This document shows positions 33,381 through 42,871 of a stretch of 51,317 nucleotides of DNA, one piece after another; the stretch's first letter is position 1, and every line of letters begins with the position of its first letter. The position numbers were made by a program, and so were the translations under genes. The notes below the pieces were generated by a model that had not been told where the DNA came from, made no database searches, and worked only from the letters and a program-made list of their open reading frames with translations. The DNA lies in NCBI RefSeq assembly GCF_000576635.1, contig NZ_AVFL01000038.1, positions 1-51,317 on the forward strand, read 5' to 3'. This stretch comes from Skermanella stibiiresistens SB22. Its GTDB lineage: Bacteria > Pseudomonadota > Alphaproteobacteria > Azospirillales > Azospirillaceae.

Positions 33381-34151
33381 TTGGAAAACGACAAGACCGC
33401 CTGTGACGTCGCGTCCGCCGCCGGCCTGCTCCTGGAAGCCCGGCGCTCCCACGTCTGGCTGAGGGACCTGCCGCCCGAGGCGCGTCCCGCGTCGATGGAG
33501 GAGGCCTACGCGGTTCAGGATCTGCTGGTCCAACGGATGGGCGGTCCCGTCGCCTGGAAGGTCGGATCGCCGACGCCTACCGCCGAACCCGCGCGCGGGG
33601 CGCTGGCGGCCAACACCGTCCATCATGGCGCGACCCAGCTTCCCGCCGGCGGTTTCAACGTGATCGGCGCCGAGGCCGAACTGGTCTACAACTTCACATC
33701 CGCCTTGCCTGTCCGCGACGCGCCCTATGGGATGGACGAGGTGCTGGCCGCGATCGGCTCGGTCCACGCCGCGATCGAGATCGCCGACACGCGCTACGCG
33801 GTTTGGAAATCGGTCGATCAGTTCAGCCAGATGGCCGACCAGATGAGCCATGGCGTCCTGGTGGTCGGGACCGGCAGGACCGACTGGCGCACGGTCGATC
33901 CGGTCAACGAGCCCATGACCCTCTGGGTTGGCGACAAGAAGGAATATGAGGTCGTCGGCGGCAACTCGGCGGGTGACCCCAAGCGCATGTTGCTGTGGCT
34001 GGCCAATGTCGGCTCCCGGAGCCTGGGCGGCATCAAGGCCGGCGATCAGGTGACCTCCGGTTCGACCTGCGGAACCATCTTCGTCACCGCCCCCTGCAGT
34101 CTGGTGGCGGAATTCCCCGGTGTCGGAAAGGCCGAGCTTCAAATAAGCTAA
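33381..34151 (+). CDS. FAH-superfamily hydratase (2-keto-4-pentenoate hydratase-like), TTG start
   Basis: 256 aa. GAEAELVYNF (Glu98, Glu100) and HAAIEIADTRYA (Glu133) provide the divalent-metal site of MhpD-type hydratases/decarboxylases; MSHGVLVVGTG and the late VTSGSTCGTIFVTAPCSLVAEFPGVG are also family features. The gene probably begins at TTG 33381, because GGAGG lies nine bases upstream, the protein start (LENDKTACDV) is natural, and the frame above has no reasonable ATG. It follows kdgK after 49 bases. The natural substrate could be a 2-keto-acid other than 2-keto-4-pentenoate. Confidence 0.82.
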   Translation: MENDKTACDVASAAGLLLEARRSHVWLRDLPPEARPASMEEAYAVQDLLVQRMGGPVAWKVGSPTPTAEPARGALAANTVHHGATQLPAGGFNVIGAEAELVYNFTSALPVRDAPYGMDEVLAAIGSVHAAIEIADTRYAVWKSVDQFSQMADQMSHGVLVVGTGRTDWRTVDPVNEPMTLWVGDKKEYEVVGGNSAGDPKRMLLWLANVGSRSLGGIKAGDQVTSGSTCGTIFVTAPCSLVAEFPGVGKAELQIS

Positions 34152-34177
34152 AGCGATCCTTGGCGACATCTCGAAGA

Positions 34178-34207
34178 ATCGGGAGCGTGATTCGACAAGC
34201 TCCCGAT
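34178..34207. terminator. Hairpin between convergent hydratase and acyl-CoA dehydrogenase genes
   Basis: A perfect 9-bp stem ATCGGGAGC / GCTCCCGAT (34178-34186, 34199-34207), 12-base loop, lying in the 127-base convergent gap. There is no U-run, so the terminator call is tentative. Confidence 0.4.
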
Positions 34208-34278
34208 CCTCCGAGCAGCCCTTATCCAAGGAAGGGAAGCCGCCGACGGCGGTGGTGTGACGACGCCGGAGCCCGGCC

Positions 34279-35448
34279 TCAGTACGACCGCGGCATCCTC
34301 AGCACGTGCTCGCCGACATAGGCGAGGATCAGGTTGGTCGAGATTGGGGCCACCTGGTACAGCCGCGTCTCGCGGAACTTGCGCTCGACGTCGTATTCCG
34401 CCGCGAAGCCGAAACCGCCGAAGGTCTGCATGCAGGCGTTGGCCGCCGCCCAAGAGGCGTCCGCCGCCAGCAGCTTCGCCATGTTGGCCTCGGCACCGCA
34501 GGGCTTGCCGGCGTCGTGCAGGCGGCACGCCTTGAAGCGCATCAGGCTGGCCGCCTCGACATCCACGTAGGACCGAGCGATGGGGAATTGGATGCCCTGG
34601 TTTTTGCCGATCGGCTGGTCGAACACGACCCGCTCCCCGGCATAGGCCGACGCCTTCTCGATGAACCAATGACCGTCGCCGATGCACTCCGCCGCGATCA
34701 GCGCCCGCTCCGCGTTGAGCCCTTCCAGGATATAGCGGAAGCCCCTGCCCTCCTCGCCGATCCTGTTCTCCACCGGAATCTCCAGGTCGTCGAAGAAGAC
34801 CGAATTGGTCTCGTGGTTGACCATGTTGCGGATGGGATGGACGGTCATGCCATTGCCCACCGCGTCCCGCAGATCGACCACGAAGACCGACAGCCCTTCC
34901 GACTTCTTCGCAACCTGATCCAGCGGAGTGGTCCGCGCCAGCAGGATCATCAGGTCGGAGTGCTGGAGCCTGGACGTCCAGACCTTCTGGCCGTTGACGA
35001 CATAGCGGTCGCCCTTCCGGACCGCCGTGGTCTTCAGCTTGGTGGTATCCGAGCCCGTCGTCGGCTCGGTCACCGCCATCGACTGCAGGCGCAGGTCACC
35101 GCTGGCGATCCCCGGCAGGTACTTCCGCTTCTGCTCCTCGCTGCCGGCCCGCAGCAGGGTGGACATGTTGTACATCTGACCATGGCAGGCGCCCGAATTG
35201 CCACCGGCGTGGTTGATCTCCTCCATGATGATCGAGGCTTCCGTCAGGCCCAGGCCCGATCCACCGTATTCCTCGGGGATCAGCGCCGCCATCCAGCCGG
35301 CCCGCGTCAAGGCGGTGACGAACGCCTCGGGGTAGCCGCGTTCCTCATCCACCTGACGCCAATAGGCGCCATCATACTCGTCGCACAGTGCCCGCACCGC
35401 TTCGCGCAGATCGTTGTGATCGTCGTGGCTGGGGATCTCGATAGGCAT
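34279..35448 (-). CDS. Acyl-CoA dehydrogenase
   Basis: 389-aa FAD-dependent dehydrogenase. MAVTEPTTGSDTTKLKTTAVRKGD and VWTSRLQHSDLMILLARTT form the FAD/substrate-binding middle domain. LNAERALIAAECIG and QTFGGFGFAAEYDVERKFRETRLYQVAPISTNLIL are the C-terminal signatures, the latter containing the region of the catalytic Glu. The MPIEIPSHDDHNDLREAVRAL start at 35448 is chosen over a longer in-frame extension with repeated DGK codons (from 35490). It diverges from the peptide ABC operon across a 216-base gap. Confidence 0.9.
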   Translation of the reverse strand: MPIEIPSHDDHNDLREAVRALCDEYDGAYWRQVDEERGYPEAFVTALTRAGWMAALIPEEYGGSGLGLTEASIIMEEINHAGGNSGACHGQMYNMSTLLRAGSEEQKRKYLPGIASGDLRLQSMAVTEPTTGSDTTKLKTTAVRKGDRYVVNGQKVWTSRLQHSDLMILLARTTPLDQVAKKSEGLSVFVVDLRDAVGNGMTVHPIRNMVNHETNSVFFDDLEIPVENRIGEEGRGFRYILEGLNAERALIAAECIGDGHWFIEKASAYAGERVVFDQPIGKNQGIQFPIARSYVDVEAASLMRFKACRLHDAGKPCGAEANMAKLLAADASWAAANACMQTFGGFGFAAEYDVERKFRETRLYQVAPISTNLILAYVGEHVLRMPRSY

Positions 35449-35664
35449 CTCTTTTCCGTCCCTGGCGTCTTTTCCGTCTGTCCCATCCATAACATCAGGC
35501 GGCCCGAAGTGGTGCCAGGGTTTTGAGCAACCCGGCCATACTGCCGTATTTTTAGTCATGCGATAAAACGATACCCGCACCACCGCCAACGAAACGGCGC
35601 ATGGCACCGATCTTGAACAAGCGTGAAGCGAATTTGGATTTGACGGGCGGAGGCACATTCGCGC

Positions 35665-37266
35665 ATGGGCACGATGAGAAGATTGATGACCGCGGCGGCG
35701 GTCACGGCTGCGCTGATGGCACCGGAACTGGCCAGCGCCCAGGGCACCCTGCGGATCGGCATGACCTTGGCGGATATTCCGCTGACCACGGGGCAGACCG
35801 ACCAGGGCGGCGAAGGCCAGCGGTTCATGGGCTACACCGTCTACGACGCGCTGGTGAACTGGGACCTGACCTCGGCCGACAAGGCGTCGGACCTGGTTCC
35901 CGGTCTCGCGACCGAATGGGCGGTGGACGCCAGCGACAAGACCAAATGGATCTTCAAGCTCCGCCAGGGCGCCAAGTTCCACGACGGCTCGGAGTTCAAG
36001 GCTCCCGCCGTGGTCTGGAACCTGGACAAGCTGCTGAACGACAAGTCGCCGCAGTACGATCCCAAGCAGGCGGCCCAGGGCCGCAGCCGCATCCCCGCCG
36101 TGGCCTCCTACAAGGCGGTCGACGATTACACGCTCGAGGTCACGACCAAGGAGCCGGACGCCTTCCTGCCCTACCAGCTTTCCTGGATCCTGATCTCCAG
36201 CCCAGCCCATTGGGAAACGGTCGGAAAGGACTGGGTCAAGTTCGCCGAGAAGCCGTCCGGCACTGGGCCGTGGCAGCTGGTCTCGTGGACCGCCCGCGAG
36301 CGGGCCGAGATGCTGCCCTTCAAGGACTATTGGGACAAGACCCGCGTTCCCAAGCTGGACAAGCTGATCCTGGTCCCTGTCCCGGAAGCCGCCACCCGCA
36401 CCTCGGCGTTGCGTTCCGGCCAAGTCGACTGGATCGAGGCCCCGGCTCCCGACGCCATCCCCAGCCTGAAGCAGGCCGGCTACGCGATCACGTCCAACGG
36501 CTATCCCCACAACTGGACTTGGCATCTCAGCCGGGCCGAGGGCTCGCCCTGGAACGACATCCGCATCCGCAAGGCCGCCAACCTCGCCGTTGATCGCGAC
36601 GGTCTCAGCGAGCTTCTGGGTGGCATGATGGTGCCGGCCAAGGGCCACGTCCTGCCCGGCAGCCAGTGGTTCGGCAAGCCCAGCTTCGACATCACCTATG
36701 ATCCCGACGCGGCCAAGGCTCTGCTGGCCGAGGCCGGCTACGGTCCCGACAAGCCGGTCACCGTCAAGGTGCTGATCTCGGCCTCCGGGTCCGGTCAGAT
36801 GCAGCCGCTGCCGATGAACGAATACATCCAGCAGACGCTGGGCGAGGTCGGCATCAAGGTCGAGTTCGAGGTGGTCGAGTGGAACACCATGGTCAACCTG
36901 TGGCGGGCCGGCGCCAAGTCGGATCAGGTCAAGGGCGCCAACGCGATCAACTTCACCTACTTCATCCAGGACCCGTTCACCGCCTTCATCCGGCACCTGG
37001 ACAGCAGGCTGACCGCCCCCAATGGGACGAACTGGGGCTGGTACAACGACCCGGAGATGGACGCCCTGTTCACCAAGGCCAAGAACACCTTCGAGCCGGC
37101 CGAGCAGGCCAAGGTGCTCCAGCAGGTCCACGAGAAGTTCGTCGACGACGCCTTGTTCCTCTACGTCACCCATGACGTGGCGCCGCGCGCCATGTCGTCC
37201 AAGGTGAAGGGCTTCGTCCAAGCCCAGAACTGGTACCAGAACTTCTCCTCCATCACGGTGGAATGA
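35665..37266 (+). CDS. Dipeptide/oligopeptide ABC transporter, periplasmic binding protein
   Basis: 533-aa cluster C (SBP_bac_5) binding protein with a signal peptide (MGTMRRLMTAAAVTAALMAPELASAQ). YTVYDALVNWDL..., LVPGLATEWAVDASDKTKWIFKLRQGAKFHDGSEFKA is the family signature. GGAGG is upstream of the ATG; an alternative Met lies 9 bases in. First gene of a complete five-gene transport operon. The ligand may be a peptide, a glutathione-like compound or a nickel-type complex; sequence does not tell. Confidence 0.9.
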   Translation: MGTMRRLMTAAAVTAALMAPELASAQGTLRIGMTLADIPLTTGQTDQGGEGQRFMGYTVYDALVNWDLTSADKASDLVPGLATEWAVDASDKTKWIFKLRQGAKFHDGSEFKAPAVVWNLDKLLNDKSPQYDPKQAAQGRSRIPAVASYKAVDDYTLEVTTKEPDAFLPYQLSWILISSPAHWETVGKDWVKFAEKPSGTGPWQLVSWTARERAEMLPFKDYWDKTRVPKLDKLILVPVPEAATRTSALRSGQVDWIEAPAPDAIPSLKQAGYAITSNGYPHNWTWHLSRAEGSPWNDIRIRKAANLAVDRDGLSELLGGMMVPAKGHVLPGSQWFGKPSFDITYDPDAAKALLAEAGYGPDKPVTVKVLISASGSGQMQPLPMNEYIQQTLGEVGIKVEFEVVEWNTMVNLWRAGAKSDQVKGANAINFTYFIQDPFTAFIRHLDSRLTAPNGTNWGWYNDPEMDALFTKAKNTFEPAEQAKVLQQVHEKFVDDALFLYVTHDVAPRAMSSKVKGFVQAQNWYQNFSSITVE

Positions 37267-37347
37267 CGCCTCGGTGTTGGCGATTCGAGCGGGGGACGGC
37301 CAGCCGGCCGCCCCCCGCGCCTCAGGAGGCCCAGCGGGGAACCGCCC

Positions 37348-38301
37348 ATGATCTCGTACCTCATAAGACGGCTGCTGTACTCCGTGCCGATCGCGCTTGG
37401 CGTGTCGCTGATGATCTTCATGCTGGTCCATCTGGCGCCCGGCGACCCGATCAGCGCCATCGCCCCGGCCGACGCGCCCCCCGACGTGGTCGAGCGGCTG
37501 CGCGTCGACTATGGCTATGACAAGCCGCTCCCGATCCAGTTCGGATTATGGCTGGGTCGCGCCGTCACCGGCGATCTGGGCAACTCGGTGGCGTCCGGCC
37601 AGCCGGTCGCGGCGGAGGTCATGTCGGCCGTCGGCAACACCATCCTGCTGTCGCTGTGCGCCGCCGTGTTCGGCTTCACGCTGGGCGCCGTGCTGGGTTT
37701 CGTCGCCGGCTACAAGCAGGGCCGCGCGATGGACAAGATCGCCACCGCCATCGCGGTGGCCGGCATCAGCGTGCCGCACTACTGGCTGGGCATGGTGCTG
37801 GTGATCGTCTTCTCGGTCCAGCTCAACGCGCTGCCGGCCGTCGGCATGGGGCCGGGCGGCTCCAACGACTGGGCCTGGGACTGGCTGCACATGCGCCACC
37901 TGATCCTGCCCGCCATCACCCTGGCCGTGATCCCGATCGGCATCGTCATGCGGACGACCCGCTCCGCCGTCGCCGAGATCCTGAACCAGGAGTTCGTCCA
38001 GGCGCTGCGGGCCAAGGGCCTGTCGGAACGCCACGTGCTGGGCCACGTCATCCGCAACGTGGCGCCGACCGTGCTCGCGGTGATGGGCCTCCAGCTCGGC
38101 TACCTGCTCGGCGGCTCGATCCTGATCGAGACGGTGTTCTCGTGGCCAGGCACCGGGTTCCTGCTGAACACGGCGATCTTCCGCCGCGACATCCCCATGC
38201 TCCAGGGCACCATCCTGGTGCTGGCGCTCTTCTTCGTCTTCCTCAACGTCGTCGTCGACCTGATCCAGACGGCGGTCGATCCTCGCATCAAGAGGGCCTG
38301 A
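37348..38301 (+). CDS. Dipeptide-type ABC transporter permease DppB-like
   Basis: 317 aa with six membrane segments. The N-terminal MISYLIRRLLYSVPIALGVSLMIFMLVHLAPGDPIS is the DppB/OppB hallmark, and EFVQALRAKGLSERHVLGHVIRNVAPT the EAA loop that docks the ATPase. ETVFSWPGTGFLL is conserved. Separated by 81 bases from the binding protein, and by 4 bases from the partner permease. Confidence 0.92.
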   Translation: MISYLIRRLLYSVPIALGVSLMIFMLVHLAPGDPISAIAPADAPPDVVERLRVDYGYDKPLPIQFGLWLGRAVTGDLGNSVASGQPVAAEVMSAVGNTILLSLCAAVFGFTLGAVLGFVAGYKQGRAMDKIATAIAVAGISVPHYWLGMVLVIVFSVQLNALPAVGMGPGGSNDWAWDWLHMRHLILPAITLAVIPIGIVMRTTRSAVAEILNQEFVQALRAKGLSERHVLGHVIRNVAPTVLAVMGLQLGYLLGGSILIETVFSWPGTGFLLNTAIFRRDIPMLQGTILVLALFFVFLNVVVDLIQTAVDPRIKRA

Positions 38302-38305
38302 CCCC

Positions 38306-39193
38306 ATGGCCGAAACCACGCTGCCCGGACTTGTGCCGGATGTCCCGATCGCGTCGCGAGGCTATTGGAGCAGCGTCTTCCGGCGCCTCAGCGGCGACTG
38401 GACGACCATCCTGTGCCTCGTCGTGCTGCTGATCATCATCCTGTCCGCCGTCTTCGCGCCCTGGATCGCTCCCGCCGATCCGTACAAGACCAGCGTGATC
38501 CGCCGCCTGAAGGACATCGGCACGCCAGGCTTCCCGCTCGGCACCGACGAGCTGGGCCGCGACATGCTGAGCCGCCTGATCCACGGCGGGCGTCTGTCGC
38601 TGGTGATGGGCATCACGCCGGTCATCAACGCCCTCATCATCGGCAGCTTCCTCGGCATCGTCGCGGGCTTCGTCGGTGGCAAGATCAACATGGTGATCAT
38701 GCGGACCGTCGACGTGTTCTACGCCTTCCCGTCGGTCCTGCTCGCTATCGCGATCTCGGGAGCGCTCGGCGCTGGGCTGGTCAACAGCATCGTGTCACTG
38801 ACCATCGTCTTCATCCCGCCGATCACCCGCGTGGCGGAAAGCGTCACGACCAGTGTCCGCAACCTGGACTTCGTGGAGGCGGCCCGGGCGAGCGGCGCCG
38901 GCGGCTTCACCATCATCCGGGTCCACGTGCTGGGCAACGTGCTGGGCCCCGTCTTCGTCTTCGCCACCGGCCTGATCAGCGTCTCGATCATCCTGGCGTC
39001 CGGCCTCAGCTTCCTGGGGCTTGGCGTCCGCCCGCCGGAACCGGAATGGGGCCTGATGCTCAACACGCTGCGCCAGTCGATCTACGTCAACCCCTGGGTT
39101 TGCGCCCTGCCCGGCGTGATGATCTTCATCACCTCGATCTGCTTCAACCTGATGAGCGACGGCCTGCGCTCGGCCATGGACGTGAGGGCATGA
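38306..39193 (+). CDS. Dipeptide-type ABC transporter permease DppC-like
   Basis: 295 aa with about six membrane segments. FPLGTDELGRDMLSRLIHGGRLSL is the characteristic DppC periplasmic loop and DFVEAARASGAGGFTIIRVHVLGNVLGP the EAA loop. Its stop overlaps the start of the next gene in ATGA (39190-39193), showing translational coupling. Confidence 0.92.
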   Translation: MAETTLPGLVPDVPIASRGYWSSVFRRLSGDWTTILCLVVLLIIILSAVFAPWIAPADPYKTSVIRRLKDIGTPGFPLGTDELGRDMLSRLIHGGRLSLVMGITPVINALIIGSFLGIVAGFVGGKINMVIMRTVDVFYAFPSVLLAIAISGALGAGLVNSIVSLTIVFIPPITRVAESVTTSVRNLDFVEAARASGAGGFTIIRVHVLGNVLGPVFVFATGLISVSIILASGLSFLGLGVRPPEPEWGLMLNTLRQSIYVNPWVCALPGVMIFITSICFNLMSDGLRSAMDVRA

Positions 39194-40257
39194 TGGAATC
39201 GAAGGCCCAACCCCTCCTCCTGGTCAAGGACCTCAAGAAGTACTTTCCGATCCTGGGCGGTGTCCTGAACCGCAAGGTCGCCACGGTCCAGGCGGTCGAC
39301 GAGGTCTCGTTCGAGGTCGCCAAGGGCGAGACGCTGGGCGTGGTCGGCGAGAGCGGCTGCGGCAAGTCGACCACCGCCCGCCTGCTGATGCGCCTAATCG
39401 AGCCCGACGAGGGTGCCGTCATCTTCGACGGCGAGGGCGTCGGCGAGCAGCACGGGTTGTCGGTTCGCGACATGCGCCGCAACATGCAGATGGTCTTCCA
39501 GGACAGCTACGCCAGCCTCAACCCGCGCCTGACGATCGAGGAGTCGATCGCCTTCGGCCCCAAGGTCCACGGCGTCTCCGGCAAGGTCGCCCGCGAACGC
39601 GCCCGGGCCTTGCTGGCGAAGGTCGGACTTGACCCCAACCTGTTCGTCCGCCGCTATCCCCACGAATTGTCGGGCGGCCAGCGCCAGCGCGTCAACATCG
39701 CCCGCGCCTTGGCGCTGGAGCCGCGCTTGGTGATCTTCGACGAGGCCGTCTCCGCCCTGGACAAGTCGGTCGAGGCGCAGGTCCTGAACCTGCTGAACGA
39801 CCTGAAGCGCGAGATGAACCTGACCTACATCTTCATCTCGCACGACCTCAACGTCGTCCAGTACATCAGCGACCGCGTACTGGTCATGTACCTGGGCAAG
39901 GTGGTCGAGACCGGGACGGTCGAGGCGATCTACGGCGATCCCCGCCATCCCTACACCCGCGCCCTGCTGGCTTCGATGCCCAGCATGGACCCGGGCAACC
40001 GGACGACGGCGCCGGCGCTGACCGGCGATCCACCCAACCCGATCAATCCGCCGTCCGGCTGCCGGTTCCGCACCCGCTGCGCCTTCGCCGAGGAGATCTG
40101 CGCCAGCACCGAGCCCCGGCTGGAGATGATCCACCCGGCCGAACGCCACGCCGCCGCCTGTCATATGGAGATCGCTGGTTCCGGCCATTCCAAGGCCATG
40201 GCCACCTCGCCGCCCAAGGCCCCGCCTCAGCCCCAGCACATGGGAGTCGTCGCATGA
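39190..40257 (+). CDS. Dipeptide-type ABC transporter ATPase, DppF-like
   Basis: 355 aa. Walker A GESGCGKS (53-60), signature LSGGQRQRVNIARAL, Walker B LVIFDEAVSALD (Ala where DEP is usual, as in many DppF proteins). A C-terminal oligopeptide-transporter extension contains a cysteine-rich iron-sulfur-like CRFRTRCAFAEEIC motif. PILGGVLNRKVATVQAVDEVSFEV is typical of the F subunit. Overlaps the next gene by 4 bases (ATGA). Confidence 0.92.
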   Translation: MMESKAQPLLLVKDLKKYFPILGGVLNRKVATVQAVDEVSFEVAKGETLGVVGESGCGKSTTARLLMRLIEPDEGAVIFDGEGVGEQHGLSVRDMRRNMQMVFQDSYASLNPRLTIEESIAFGPKVHGVSGKVARERARALLAKVGLDPNLFVRRYPHELSGGQRQRVNIARALALEPRLVIFDEAVSALDKSVEAQVLNLLNDLKREMNLTYIFISHDLNVVQYISDRVLVMYLGKVVETGTVEAIYGDPRHPYTRALLASMPSMDPGNRTTAPALTGDPPNPINPPSGCRFRTRCAFAEEICASTEPRLEMIHPAERHAAACHMEIAGSGHSKAMATSPPKAPPQPQHMGVVA

Positions 40258-41267
40258 CCGCCGCCTTGCGCCAGGACCAATCACCCGTGGCCGAAGCCGC
40301 CCCAGCCCCGCTCGTCACGGTCGAGAACCTGACCGTCAGCTTCAAGGGCGGCGACGGCGTGATCAAGGCCGTCAACGGCGTTGACTTCACCCTGGAACGC
40401 GGCAAGGTGCTGACGATCCTGGGCGAGTCCGGCTCCGGCAAGAGCGTGACGCTGAAGGCGATGATGCGGCTGCATCCACCCCGCAAGACCAGCTACACCG
40501 GCCGCATCGCGATCGGCGGCCGGGAGATCCTGTCGCTGTCCGACCGCGAGTTGGGGCAGGTCCGCGGCTCCGTCGTCAGCATGATCTTCCAGGAGCCCAT
40601 GCTGGCGTTCGATCCGGTCTACACCATCGGCCAGCAGATCGCCGAGACGGTCGTCCGCCACGAGGGCGTGTCGCGCCAAGCGGCCGACAAACGGGCGCTT
40701 GAACTGCTGGAGATGGTTCAGATCCCGTCGGCGGCCCGCCGGCTGAAGGCCTATCCTCACGAGATGTCGGGCGGCATGCGCCAGCGGGCGATGATCGCCC
40801 TGGCGCTCTCCTGCCGGCCCGACCTGCTGCTGGCCGACGAGCCGACCACCGCGCTCGACGCAACGGTCCAGATGCAGGTGCTGATCCTGCTGCGCCAGCT
40901 TCAGCGCGAAATGGGCATGGCGGTCATCTTCGTCACCCACGACATGGGCGTCGCCGCCGAGATCGCCGACGAGGTCGCGGTGATGTACGCGGGCCGCTTC
41001 ATCGAGACCGGGCCGGTCGGCGACGTGATCGGCCGCCGCCTGCACCCCTACACCGAGGGCCTGCTGGCCTCCACCGTCCACGGCGCCCAGCGCGGCCAGC
41101 GGCTGGAGACCATCGCGGGAGCGCCACCGAACCTGGCGAAGCTGCCCTCGGGCTGCGCCTTCGCGCCGCGCTGCCGTTACGTCGAACCCCGTTGCCGCGA
41201 GACCGAGGTGCCGCTGTTCCACCCGAAGCCCGACCACGCCGCCAGATGCCTTCGAATCGACCGCTGA
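40254..41267 (+). CDS. Dipeptide-type ABC transporter ATPase, DppD-like
   Basis: 337 aa. Walker A GESGSGKS (57-64), signature [15 protein letters not shown], Walker [13 protein letters not shown], and the C-terminal [14 protein letters not shown] cluster of the OppD/DppD extension. The 18 residues before the ATPase fold ([18 protein letters not shown]) are probably unstructured. Last gene of the transporter proper; a racemase-like gene follows after 12 bases in the same direction. Confidence 0.92.
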   Translation: MTAALRQDQSPVAEAAPAPLVTVENLTVSFKGGDGVIKAVNGVDFTLERGKVLTILGESGSGKSVTLKAMMRLHPPRKTSYTGRIAIGGREILSLSDRELGQVRGSVVSMIFQEPMLAFDPVYTIGQQIAETVVRHEGVSRQAADKRALELLEMVQIPSAARRLKAYPHEMSGGMRQRAMIALALSCRPDLLLADEPTTALDATVQMQVLILLRQLQREMGMAVIFVTHDMGVAAEIADEVAVMYAGRFIETGPVGDVIGRRLHPYTEGLLASTVHGAQRGQRLETIAGAPPNLAKLPSGCAFAPRCRYVEPRCRETEVPLFHPKPDHAARCLRIDR

Positions 41268-41279
41268 AAAAACCAGACC

Positions 41280-41978
41280 ATGAGAGTTCTCGTCATCAAT
41301 CCCAACACGACCGTCGCCGTCACGGAGGCGATCGTGGCCGAGGCGCGTCGATCCGCACCTCCGGACGTTGAAGTCACCGGCGTCTCGGCCCGCTTCGGTT
41401 CGCCCTTCATCCAGACGCCGGAGGACTCCGCCACCGCGGCGAAAGCGGTGCTCGAACTGGTGGACCGTCTGTCACCCGGCTTCGACGCCGTCGTGATCGC
41501 GGCGTTCTCCGATCCCGGACTGGACGCGGCGCGCGATCTCTCGCCGGTCCCGGTCGTCGGCATCGCCGAGAGCGCCATGCTGACCGCCGTCATGTGCGGC
41601 GGCCGGTTCGCGATCGTGACGCTCGGCTCGGCCTTGAAGCCGGTGCTGGAGCAAGCCGCCCGCCGGATCGGCTGCGCCGACCGCCTATCGGCGATCCACA
41701 CTCTTGATCTGGCTACCGGTGATGACGATGGCGCCGCCAAGGTGACGGCGGTCCAGCGCGACCATGGGGCGGCCTTGGCCGGCCTGTGCGGGCGGGCCGC
41801 CGCCGAGGGCGCCCGCTCCATCATCCTGGGCGGCGGTCCGCTGGCGGGCCTCGCCCATCAGATCAGGAGCCATGTCGCCGTCCCGCTGCTGGATGGCACC
41901 GCCTGCGCGATCAACCACGCGGCCAGCTTGGTGAGAATGGGTGTGCGATTTTGGCCCCAGGCGCGGGAGAGCGCGTGA
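41280..41978 (+). CDS. Asp/Glu/hydantoin racemase-superfamily protein lacking the catalytic cysteines
   Basis: 232 aa. MRVLVINPNTTVAVTEAIV and FGSPFIQTPEDSATAA match the hydantoin racemase group. The first catalytic Cys position is Ala75 (VVIAAFSDPGLDAAR, normally ACFGDPG) and the second, near residue 185, is Gly (ILGGGPLAGLA, normally LGC[AT]G). So a two-base cysteine racemase mechanism is not possible; a related hydrolase, isomerase or binding role is more likely. Placed at the end of the peptide transport operon, it may process the imported compound. Confidence 0.8.
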   Translation: MRVLVINPNTTVAVTEAIVAEARRSAPPDVEVTGVSARFGSPFIQTPEDSATAAKAVLELVDRLSPGFDAVVIAAFSDPGLDAARDLSPVPVVGIAESAMLTAVMCGGRFAIVTLGSALKPVLEQAARRIGCADRLSAIHTLDLATGDDDGAAKVTAVQRDHGAALAGLCGRAAAEGARSIILGGGPLAGLAHQIRSHVAVPLLDGTACAINHAASLVRMGVRFWPQARESA

Positions 41979-42000
41979 CCCCTCACTAAAATCCACTCGC

Positions 42001-42024
42001 CATTCGGCGATCGTGATCCGAATG
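42001..42024. other. Dyad upstream of the TerC-family gene
   Basis: CATTCGG (42001-42007) and CCGAATG (42018-42024) are perfect 7-bp inverted arms around 10 bases. The position, 68 bases before the TerC start, would suit an operator or a leader hairpin. It does not match a yybP-ykoY manganese riboswitch. Confidence 0.35.
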
Positions 42025-42091
42025 TGGCCTGCCAGCCGTTACAGGGGCCACCGTGCTCCGACGGGAAACCACATAGGGATGCTTGCCGAAG

Positions 42092-42841
42092 ATGGATTAC
42101 CTTCTCGCCCTTGCCGCCGATCCGGCGGCCTGGATCGCCCTCGCGACACTTATCGCGATGGAGGTGGTGCTTGGCATCGACAACCTGATCTTCATCTCGA
42201 TCCTGACGAATCGGCTGCCGGAGGCCGACCGCTCCCGCGGGCGCCGGATCGGCATCGGCCTCGCTCTGATCCTACGCCTGGGCCTGCTTGGCACGGTCGC
42301 CTTCATCGTTCAGCTGACCGAGCCGGTCTTCAGCCTGTTCGGCCATGGCTTCTCGTGGCGCGACCTGATCCTGATCGCCGGCGGGTTGTTCCTGGTCTGG
42401 AAGGCGACCAAGGAGATCCATCATAGCGTCGATCCCGATCCCGGCCCCGACATGTTCGGCGGCAAGGCGGGCACAATCACCTTCGCCTCGGCTATCGGTC
42501 AGATCCTGGTGCTCGACCTAGTCTTCTCGGTCGACAGCATCATCACCGCCGTCGGCATGACCGACCACATCCCGATCATGGTGATCGCCGTGCTGGTCGC
42601 CGTCACCGTCATGCTGGTCGCCGCCGACCCGCTGGCGAACTTCATCAACAAGAACCCGACCATCGTCATGCTGGCGCTGGGCTTCCTGATGATGATCGGC
42701 ATGACCCTGATCGCCGAGGGCATGGGCGCCCATGTGCCCAAGGGCTACATCTACGCCGCGATGGCCTTCTCGGCGCTGGTCGAAGGGCTCAACATGCTGG
42801 CCCGCCGGGCGCGGGAACGCGGCGGCAAATCCGCCCACTGA
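42092..42841 (+). CDS. TerC-family integral membrane protein
   Basis: 249 aa with about seven membrane helices. Two TerC signature motifs with membrane acidic residues are present: [15 protein letters not shown] (Asp30) and [16 protein letters not shown] (Asp142, Asp148). The family has been linked to tellurium resistance, manganese efflux (Alx/MeeF types) and secreted-protein metalation. No TerA/TerD stress genes are nearby, which favours a metal-ion export role. ATG 42092 is chosen; a TTG three codons upstream is possible. Confidence 0.88.
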   Translation: MDYLLALAADPAAWIALATLIAMEVVLGIDNLIFISILTNRLPEADRSRGRRIGIGLALILRLGLLGTVAFIVQLTEPVFSLFGHGFSWRDLILIAGGLFLVWKATKEIHHSVDPDPGPDMFGGKAGTITFASAIGQILVLDLVFSVDSIITAVGMTDHIPIMVIAVLVAVTVMLVAADPLANFINKNPTIVMLALGFLMMIGMTLIAEGMGAHVPKGYIYAAMAFSALVEGLNMLARRARERGGKSAH

Positions 42842-42871
42842 CGCTGGGAACGGGACTGGCGGCGGCCCTTC

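Noticed and set aside
34279-37431. 1050-codon minus-strand ORF
   Set aside because: Only its 3' part (to 35448) is the acyl-CoA dehydrogenase; the rest is antisense to the peptide-binding protein, with His/Asp/Val-rich mirror composition.
41979-42091. Possible yybP-ykoY manganese riboswitch before the TerC gene
   Set aside because: The conserved core of that riboswitch is not present; only a 7-bp dyad is seen.
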